Source: Klebsormidium nitens (lineage: Eukaryota > Streptophyta > Klebsormidiophyceae > Klebsormidiales > Klebsormidiaceae). Taken from it: a stretch of 64,000 nucleotides of DNA. Below are positions 56,614-64,000 of this stretch, in pieces; position 1 is the first letter of the stretch, and every line of letters starts with the position of its first letter. The stretch spans positions 1-64,000 of the forward strand of contig DF237124.1 in the NCBI GenBank assembly GCA_000708835.1. Direction: 5' to 3'. A model generated the notes under the pieces. That model did not search any database. It was not told the origin of the DNA and saw only the letters and a list, made by a program, of their open reading frames with translations. The translations under genes and the position numbers were made by a program.

Positions 56614-58897
56614 ATGGCGACTCTTTCTGGCTCAGCTTATGCTGGAAAGTATGCAGGCAAGTAGTGGGACGTTTTGGCTTGGGTTTATTATTTTGCAAAC
56701 CGTTTGGACCTGGCCTCCTCATGAGTCTCTTCATAGTGCCTTCATTGCATTTGGATCCGTTATGATCCACCTCTTTCTATCTTCCATCTATCTTGCTTGT
56801 TTTACGTTTCAATTATAAAATGTGCTTGTATCGCATCTGCTCCTGCAGATTGATTCAGCTTGCTTCCCCTTTGCGCTTGTGACAGAAGGTTTGTAGTTCA
56901 GATATTTTCTCTAAATGCTTTCAGAATGCATACAATCGCTTTTGCTGCCTGTATTCATTGCATCTGTGCTGGAAGGGGGCCTTGCATAATGCGGTGCTCA
57001 TAGAGCCTTGTTCTCTCTGCAGAGGAGTTGGTGAAGAATGCCAAGGCCATTGCCACTCCTGGTAAGGGTATCCTTGCTGCCGATGAGAGCACGGGCACCA
57101 TTGGCAAGCGCCTCGCCAGCATCAAGTGCGAGAACACCGAGAACAACCGCCGCATCCTCCGCGAGCTCCTTTTCACCGCTCCTGGGGCCCTGCAATACCT
57201 GAGCGGGGTCATCCTCTTCGAGGAGACACTCTTCCAGAAGTCCGCTGCCGGAAAGCCTTTTGTGGACATCCTGAATGAGGCGGGCGTCCTTCCTGGGATC
57301 AAGGTTGACAAAGGTGTTGTGCCTCTGGCTGGGACCGATGGGGAGACCACCACTCAGGGCCACGACGGGCTCGGTGAGAGGTGCGCCAAGTACTACCAGG
57401 CCGGGGCTCGCTTCGCCAAGTGGCGCGCGGTGCTGAAGATTGATGCCACCAGCCCCTCTGAGCTGTCCATCCAGCAGAATGCGCAGGGGCTCGCCCGCTA
57501 TGCCATCATCTGCCAAGAAAATGGCCTGGTGCCAATTGTGGAGCCTGAGATCCTGACGGACGGCGCGCACGATATTGAGAAGTGCGCTGAGGTGACGGAG
57601 CGCGTCCTGGCGGCCTGCTACAAGGCTCTGAACGACCAGCATGTGCTGCTGGAGGGCACTCTGCTGAAGCCTAACATGGTCACCCCTGGATCGGACAGCG
57701 CGAACAAGGTGGATCATGAGAAGATTGCTTTCTTCACCGTCCAGGCCCTCCAGAGGACCGTCCCGGCAGCAGTTCCAGGTTTGCACTTCTGATCGCTGCA
57801 ACACAAGGGTTCTGCTTTACATCTGCTGTCTTCTAGGATCAACTCTGTCAGACTCTATGTAACTCCGTGCTCACTAGTGTGCGCCATAGGTGCTTTTGGT
57901 CGAGCAGACTTTTGCTGACTGAAATTCTTAGACTTCAATGTTGCATCGTCTTTTGAATTCTCCGCATTGCAGTAACTTCGCCTTTTGTCTGAATGGTTGT
58001 CCCGCTTTGATTTTCAAAAAGAAGTTGCCAAATTAATCGACAAGTGGTTTGCTGCAGATGCTCAGCCTTTGCGGTTTTGATTTTTGAAAAAGCATTTTGG
58101 CGAAAGGCATTTAAGGCACAGTGGTGGATGAGTAAATTGCAGCAGAAGCAAGTTTGGGCTGCTGGTGTGCTTTCAGGGAACTGCCATGTTGATACCAAAG
58201 AGGCTATCTGAGGAAGTTGAAAGTGTCAATTGGTGGCAGTTCAGCGCGGGTGTGTCATGACTCCTGCTTTAGTTGACTTTTCACGATGCAGCAGAGCTGG
58301 AGACACGTTTCTTTGCATCCCCGCAGCAACTGCCTATACATTATCTGGTCTCTCTCATCCTTCTTATGCACTATTGATATCTCTTATTCAGGTCAAGGTC
58401 CTGGTGACTTGTGATGGCAGTCACCAGGACTTGTGTTGTTATTCCTACGTCACCAATATTGCCTCACTGTTGGACCGCCAAAATGGTTACAACGGCTAGG
58501 TGTGGTTGGAGCATGTGCCGATCTTTGGCAGCGTATCTGCCAACTCTAATCCTGCTGCATTTTACCTGCTAACATTCCCTGATGGTTGCTCTTCCTTTCA
58601 GGTGTTGTCTTCCTGTCTGGTGGACAGAGCGAGGAGGACGCCACCCTCAACTTGAACGCCATGAACAAGCTGCAGACCAAGAAGCCCTGGACCCTCACCT
58701 TCTCCTACGGCCGTGCTCTCCAGCAAAGCACCCTCAAGGCCTGGGCTGGAAAGGACGAGAACATTGAGGAGGCACAGAAGGTGTTCCTCGGCCGGGCCAA
58801 GGCCAACTCCGAGGCTACTCTGGGTACCTACAATGCCAGCGGGGACGCTGCGGCGGGGGCCAACGAGAGCCTCTATGTCAAGGACTACAAGTACTAG
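56614..58897 (+). CDS. FBA: Fructose-bisphosphate aldolase, class I (cytosolic type)
   Basis: Cleaves fructose-1,6-bisphosphate to dihydroxyacetone phosphate and glyceraldehyde-3-phosphate in glycolysis and gluconeogenesis. Exons are 56614-56656, 57023-57778 and 58602-58897, giving 364 residues. Landmarks are [74 protein letters not shown], and the Schiff-base lysine in [35 protein letters not shown] and the C-terminal Tyr needed for activity (VKDYKY) follow. There is no transit peptide, so it is probably cytosolic. Intron 1 begins GC (CAG|GCAAGT) and ends CTGCAG. Reading on past 56656 meets TAG within six bases, and the phase matches only this splice. The protein start [18 protein letters not shown] is normal for the family. 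Confidence 0.97.
58398..58430. repeat. 12-bp inverted repeat in aldolase intron 2
   Basis: GTCCTGGTGACT (58398-58409) pairs perfectly with AGTCACCAGGAC (58419-58430) across a 9-base loop. Pairing extends by two further bases if one G is bulged. Confidence 0.8.
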
Positions 58898-60383
58898 AGT
58901 TTGCTGACGGTACATCTTGTGGAATGACTGCAGCGTTCGTACAGCATTGCTCGGTCCACTGAGCAAGCAGAGGATATAGAAGCAGACGGTTTTGACCGGG
59001 TTCTGGATCAGTGAGAAGAGCGCATATATAGGTCTCAGGAAAGCAGAGGGGTTGTCATGCTTGTTACTGAGTTGTAGCTAGACTCTTCTGAGGCGGTGTC
59101 GTTGCTTCAGGTTTTACAACATAAGAAGGTTCTGCTTCCAATCCTGACGGCAAGATGGCATGTGACATACTGTAAAAGGAGTCTCTAATGGGGAGCCTCC
59201 ATTGCAAACTGTGAATGAACCCAGATCTCAACTGCTGATGGCAGGTCTGAAAGCACGGACCTGACTTATACTACATCAGAGTCAGTTGTTGTGAGTCTGC
59301 CATATGTATAATCGGTTGTAGTAGCATCGCTGTCTATACTCGCCATATTTGGGGAAGACTTAGATGCGATGTATCTCCGACGATGTCAACTGCACCAATG
59401 CATTGATGAAGTCATCGCGCCGCTGAGTTGTGGTGATCTGCAGTATGCTGGAAAAGTCATCCGGGCAAGACATAACTTGGAGCCAACCGTCTCGCATGGT
59501 GATTATTGCCAACAGCATGCATGAATCAAACCACTATCCATGAGTTCAATGCATCAAGCAACGGCAGGGACGATAGTGTACATGCATATACTTCATGTTG
59601 CGCTGCAAGATCGATGATGCCGCATAGCCAACCTAGAGCTGCGTGGATCGGGCTTACGCAGTCAGGCGCGATCAAATCTGAATTCGAGCTATCAAGCTAT
59701 AAGCTCATGTCCAACCAAAGTTGGCAGGAACTAACGCCACCACAAGAGCTAGGCCCCCCGGCCATGCATGTGCATGTGACAGCTCTGAAAATCCTTTGCG
59801 CATTTACACAAGTTGACGTTTGTATACCATGTTGACTGCATGCATGGCCGTCAGGACAAGACCACTCTGTATGCATCCAGGCGCCTCGGTTTCATACTGA
59901 ATTATAAGCATCCACAGAGATCCGCTGCAATCTTGTTGCAGCGCGCCGCTGACTTGTGTTTGAGATACTTTAAGCGCACATGGGATAGTAAGCTCAATCT
60001 GCACGCTGATAATCTTTGATTCGAATGATCAGATGTTCTCGCAATCGTTAGTCACTCGCTCCAATAGACAAAAGCAACTAGTCGTACAAGGAGAAAAACG
60101 TCCTTTTCTTTGCGATTGCTGATACCTTCTATACACCTAAGTATGAACAAGTAAGTTACAGAACTGATAGTGGGATCACCAAAGCCAAACACTACCTGCT
60201 GCAGGACACCAACCATCTCAAACACATTCTGTCAAACTATATACACGCATCGACGACTTACTAACTATACCAGTTATTTTTTAGTCAAAAACTCATCCAG
60301 TTTCTACAAAGTACATTATTTTTTTAACGTGGCTGTTTTACACATACCAACCTGGTTACAGAACATGTCAGCGACGGTGCGTC
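58898..60383. other. Intergenic, about 1.5 kb
   Basis: Contains the aldolase 3' untranslated region. No further gene, RNA or repeat was recognised with support. Short open frames near 59506-59835 lack domains. Confidence 0.4.
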
Positions 60384-60675
60384 TCAGTCAACGACTGTCC
60401 CAAGTGCGCGGAAAACCCAGAAAAGGCGAGGGGCCCAGAAGTCGTCCCAATGGGAGCCCGAGAGTTTCTCAGTGGCTTCTTGTGCCACTGGCTGGGGTGT
60501 CTCAACCAAGCTTCCGCTAGGAATCTCGGCTGAGACTCCCTTTGCAGTTGCTTGCATCTCCTCTGCCACTGTAGCAGACACCGAGAGTGTTTGAGCAAAG
60601 CTCGACTCCTCTACGTGGTCCGGTTCAGGGTGCGAGGAGCCCCTCTCCTTCCGAGCCTCCATAGTACCTGTAAGC
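60384..60675 (-). CDS. Putative C-terminal exon of an uncharacterised gene
   Basis: The frame follows cttacag at 60676 and runs to a stop at 60384. It contains an internal ATG at 60662 and reads MEARKERGSSHPEPD, an Ala/Glu/Thr-rich stretch, and an unusual aromatic ending HWDDFWAPRLFWVFRALG. Further minus-strand frames above it include YLNKARRFLQMLDLEAADLL (about 60975-60780). These may be other exons, but phases do not join cleanly, so I cannot give a gene model. Family not recognised. Confidence 0.3.
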
Positions 60676-62092
60676 TCAAAAGGGACTGAATCACCTTTGT
60701 AGGAAATGCGATTAGCGATTCATTTATACAGGTTGCTTGCTGTGGCAGGCTGATTCCCCCTTGTTTCTTGAATTCCACCTGTGCAGACATGACGGGAGAC
60801 TTCCAAGCTGAGCCGTGGCAGCAAGGAAGTTGACTTGAGAAACTTCGTATCAGCTGCCGCTCTGCTGGAAGTAGCAAATTTCCAACAAGAAACTTTTTTT
60901 CAGCTTGATTGAGTAGATCAGCAGCTTCTAAGTCAAGCATTTGCAAGAATCGACGGGCTTTATTGAGGTATTTGTATGCAGACACTCATCTTCCCCTTTC
61001 CTGTGGTACCAACAACGTACAGGCACCAATCCTCCTCCAAGTTTCTTAAGGTTATCGAGTCAGCAAAGTGCATATGGATGTTGGGGGATGCCGCTATCAT
61101 TGCCATCATGCCAGCTGGCGCTTTAGAATGCAGATGATTTGCAGCATATGTCTCTCTGCCACATCTGTGGCTCCTTTGCTGTTCACTTAGCAAAAATCAG
61201 CTTCGGCCAGGAGTTATTCTGAGATCATGGCACTTGCTATTCCAGCAAGATGTGGTTAAGGCAGTACAGAGGCAAAACCGGCAAAGCAAGTGAAAGAATC
61301 GAATCACAAGCGGTTGTGTCTGGTCGGAGTGGCACTGAAAGTAGGAAGACACTGTTGTGAGTATGTAAGCTTCAATCATGCAGAAAAGCCGGTCGATGGT
61401 GGCAAACCATTCCTGTAGATGGAGGCAATACTGCTGGCCAGTGCCCGATTTTGAGAGACAGAACTGCCCATGATGACATCTTAAGAATAAAACAAAAGAA
61501 AAAACCACTTTTGAGTTTTCTATTTTGACTTAAAGACCTCGAGAGCCAGAGGTCAGAAGCGTGATCAGTCCATTAGCAGGTTAGCTTGCCCACGGTGACT
61601 GAACAGACAATAAATGCATGCAAAGTGTATCGATTCCGCGTACTATGGTGCTCTCAGAAGGAAGCTAAACGGACACCACTTTGCCCCTTGACATTTGCCC
61701 TTCCCCTGTGAGTATTTGCTGTAGCGAAGCACAGCAGGTGCATACGCCTTCCCTTTCCCAAAGCGACACAAACCACTGACCTATGTTTGTTCAAACACAA
61801 GCCATCGCCCTTTGAGTTGAATCAGACACACCCAAATTAGTACCATAACGCCACAACCCTGTATACCTCTGATAGGCAATGGCCTCAGCTTTGCCTTCCA
61901 TCTTTGACGTGATAAAGAGTCAAGTACTTGCTGATTAGTTCAGCGGACACTGAAGCTTTCAAGCAACCGGCTTTGCAATCCTAGAGTCAACATGAACATG
62001 TCTGGTGAGCATTGAACCATTCTATTTTCGCTTCAATACTGCACTTCTCACAGGAGGGAGGCGGAATCCAACCCTGCACTAGACGCGTTTCC

Positions 62093-62354
62093 TACCTGGT
62101 TTTGTCCTGACTTGAGCTCTTGGTGCAGGCCCACTCCTCAGCTTGGAAGGGACCACAGGACCGTGTTGCGGAATGGTGGCATGGCCCTGCCTGGCATGCT
62201 TCTTTGACTTCTCGTACCGGCTGTGTCTCTGGGTCTTACATACAATTGTGCACCCAGAGGACGGAGAAGCAAACCGCCGGGAAGAGGCCGGAGCTCTCAA
62301 GCAGGAGAGTTGAGTACTGCAGTCCAAAAGTGCACAACTGGCAGTGGCAGCCAT
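62093..62354 (-). CDS. Putative first exon encoding a plastid-transit-like N-terminus
   Basis: From the ATG at 62354 the frame reads MAATASCALLDCSTQLSCLR and continues with Ser/Arg/Ala-rich sequence and no acidic residues until about residue 48. It then becomes strongly basic (RYEKSKKHARQGHA) and ends AQVRTKP just before gtagga at about 62092. This composition resembles a chloroplast transit peptide followed by a basic mature protein. The next exon could not be fixed. A segment at about 61950-61880 (VSAELISKYLTLYHVKDG after ttcag) is in a compatible phase but reaches a stop. It may belong to the same gene as the exon at 60384-60675. Confidence 0.35.
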
Positions 62355-63458
62355 GGGGAAACTTTAGCTGGACCGCTAGCTAGAGAATGGTCACAAACGC
62401 GACGATGAAAATCGGAGGGCTTCGCTGTCTTGACTTTCACAAATGGTGACCAGCCTGCTGGAACATGAATCATGATGGTCATGATGGAGGAGAAGCTGGC
62501 TGCTGTGCTCTTCTCTGAAGACTAGTCCTACAGCCTTCACACTTTGAACACGCCTGAATCAATGCTGTTGCTGGACACGTCAGGATGCGCGTTGAACCGT
62601 CCATTCTGGATATCTTGACTTATCGACGGTCAACATCTGAAACAGATATCTTGAACTCCGTATCCACCATGGCCGGGAAGTGCTCCAGCTACAGAAAGCC
62701 TGGCCCGGAGGGCAGTCAACCTAGGAGCTGGCCGGATGTTAGAATTTGACGTCATGCAGAGACGTTGTGATGGGCAAACGAAAGCTCTTTAGCCTTGGCC
62801 CTAGCTGGAGGATAATGCCATATACTTCCTAAGCTGAGAGATAGCATGGCAGGCCCGCCTAGTGGTGAGTCACAACTAGTTATAAACCCTTAGTGCAACG
62901 TCACTACAGCTATCTGACCATGGCACTCGACACTAGCTAAACCTAAAGAATCGCCCATGCAAGTGATTAAATTTCTGAGAAACTTTCACCAGATGTACGT
63001 CGCATGAATGACAATTTGCGAATCAAAGCTCTTGCACAGATGCTGGTTGCATGGCTGTGTGAGATGCGTTGTTTGCAAAAGGCTGCGTACCTTGTACTTC
63101 GTCCATGTGTAGAGCGGACAGATGATTGATGATCTAATTTCAACTTGAAGTAACAGCTTAGGAGTCCGCAGCTGTGACCTTTACTCTTACTTTTGGCATG
63201 CAACCCTTTCCGTGCTTTCCACGGACCTGAGAATCGAGTGCGAACACAAGTCGCTCTTGCCACTTGAAAGAGGACAACGAACGTGGGTGATTATCAGGAG
63301 ATGGGTATGCAAACGTTTGGATGGCAAAGATCACCATAGTGCGAGCGTGTATTGTTGCGTGAGCCTGTTGGTACCATAATGATTGTCAGACGTAAGATTA
63401 TTAGCATTTTCCACCGCCTGAAGCATTCAGTCAACTTCCTTCGCTTCAGCACACAAAA
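62355..63458. other. Intergenic, about 1.1 kb
   Basis: I see no supported gene. It contains the 3' end region of the auxilin-like gene and presumably the promoter of the minus-strand gene starting at 62354. Confidence 0.4.
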
Positions 63459-63841
63459 CTAGAAGAGCTCGGTGCTGTTGAACTTGTTGTATGCTTCCTG
63501 CAAAGCAGTAAAGAAGGGCTGCAGTCAAAAATTGCTGACAGAGATTACCAAAACCCGATAAAGCACCCCGAAAAGAATGTCAGGACAATCCATCACAATC
63601 CCCGGTAATATTTTGATTGAACGACAATTGACAGCAGACTTGAGAATGGAGATCAAATTGCTGCCAGTCCCTCGCCACGAACTCAGGGTTGCCTCGCACA
63701 TGAAAGCAACAACTTACCTTCAGCAGATCGAACACTTTGCCCGCAATATACTTCTGCTTGACGGTGGCCCCCTTCTGCTGGACCTTGTCCGGGTGCACCC
63801 TGAGAATCGCCTTTTGGTAGACCTTCTTCACAGAATTCCCC
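63459..63841 (-). CDS. Auxilin-like J-domain protein, 3' part only
   Basis: Auxilin-type J-proteins recruit Hsc70 to uncoat clathrin-coated vesicles; the plant branch includes JAC1. Two exons are clear: 63841-63718 (after ctccag, before gtaagt) and 63497-63459 (after tttgcag). They encode [20 protein letters not shown] with the HPD motif, then [20 protein letters not shown], then [13 protein letters not shown]-stop, the usual auxilin ending. The part encoding the start of the J-domain should lie just upstream. A minus-strand segment at about 63991-63945 ([17 protein letters not shown]) looks like the auxilin LWP...PVSLTDL region, but its donor phase is unclear. The rest of the gene, probably with long disordered clathrin-binding regions, lies beyond the right edge. 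Confidence 0.85.
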
Positions 63842-64000
63842 CTGGAGGCGAGGACAGAAAAGAGTGTGAAAAAGGTAGATTGCAGCCCTCCAATAGAAGT
63901 GACGATGAGCTGATGCACTTCTCGTAATGTGCTTGACAACTCTCCTTGTGAGATCAGCGACAGAGGCTTTCAGAGGATACATGGGCCACACTGTGCCAAA

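Overview
This is eukaryotic nuclear DNA. It carries large intron-rich genes on both strands with GT-AG introns, a few GC-AG introns, no operons and no ribosome-binding sites. The gene set points to the green lineage, most likely a streptophyte alga: a plant-type Mediator subunit MED4 with its GWKPG proline-rich tail, the two-domain GTP cyclohydrolase I typical of plants, a subgroup IVc (ILR3-like) bHLH factor, an OBL-type oil-body lipase, an auxilin J-domain of the plant type, and class I aldolase. Klebsormidium is a plausible source, but that is inference. Exon borders below were read by eye from splice sites and checked by reading-frame phase; there is no transcript support.

Layout. 1-5 kb: a small orphan gene (+), then a repeat-rich stretch with a palindrome and an inverted-repeat-bounded array of TTCCGC motifs. 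4.8-9.2 kb: a BORCS6-like gene (-) head to head with MED4 (+). 10-13.5 kb: GTP cyclohydrolase I (-). 14.2-17.9 kb: TDP2 with two RanBP2 zinc fingers (+). 18-20 kb: apparently empty. 20-26 kb: a large coiled-coil protein (+). 27.3-29.3 kb: an F-box/LRR protein (-). 30.4-36 kb: OBL-like lipase (+). 36-38.7 kb: intergenic, with a 123-bp tandem duplication. 38.7-39.7 kb: an intronless DUF3626 protein with an N-terminal acylation motif (+). 40.5-47.7 kb: one gene (-) joining methylthioribose-1-phosphate isomerase to methylthioribose kinase. 48.3-50.8 kb: the bHLH factor (+), divergent from the fusion gene. 51.8-55.6 kb: acyl-protein thioesterase-like hydrolase (-), divergent from fructose-bisphosphate aldolase (56.6-58.9 kb, +). 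60.4-62.4 kb: unresolved minus-strand exons. 63.5 kb to the end: the 3' part of an auxilin-like gene (-).

The genes are mostly unrelated housekeeping neighbours: transcription, folate, DNA repair, lipid, glycolysis, vesicle traffic. The most notable object is the isomerase-kinase fusion, which places two consecutive steps of the methionine salvage (Yang) cycle in one predicted 818-residue polypeptide. It shares a roughly 575-bp divergent promoter region with a transcription factor of the family that controls iron deficiency in plants.
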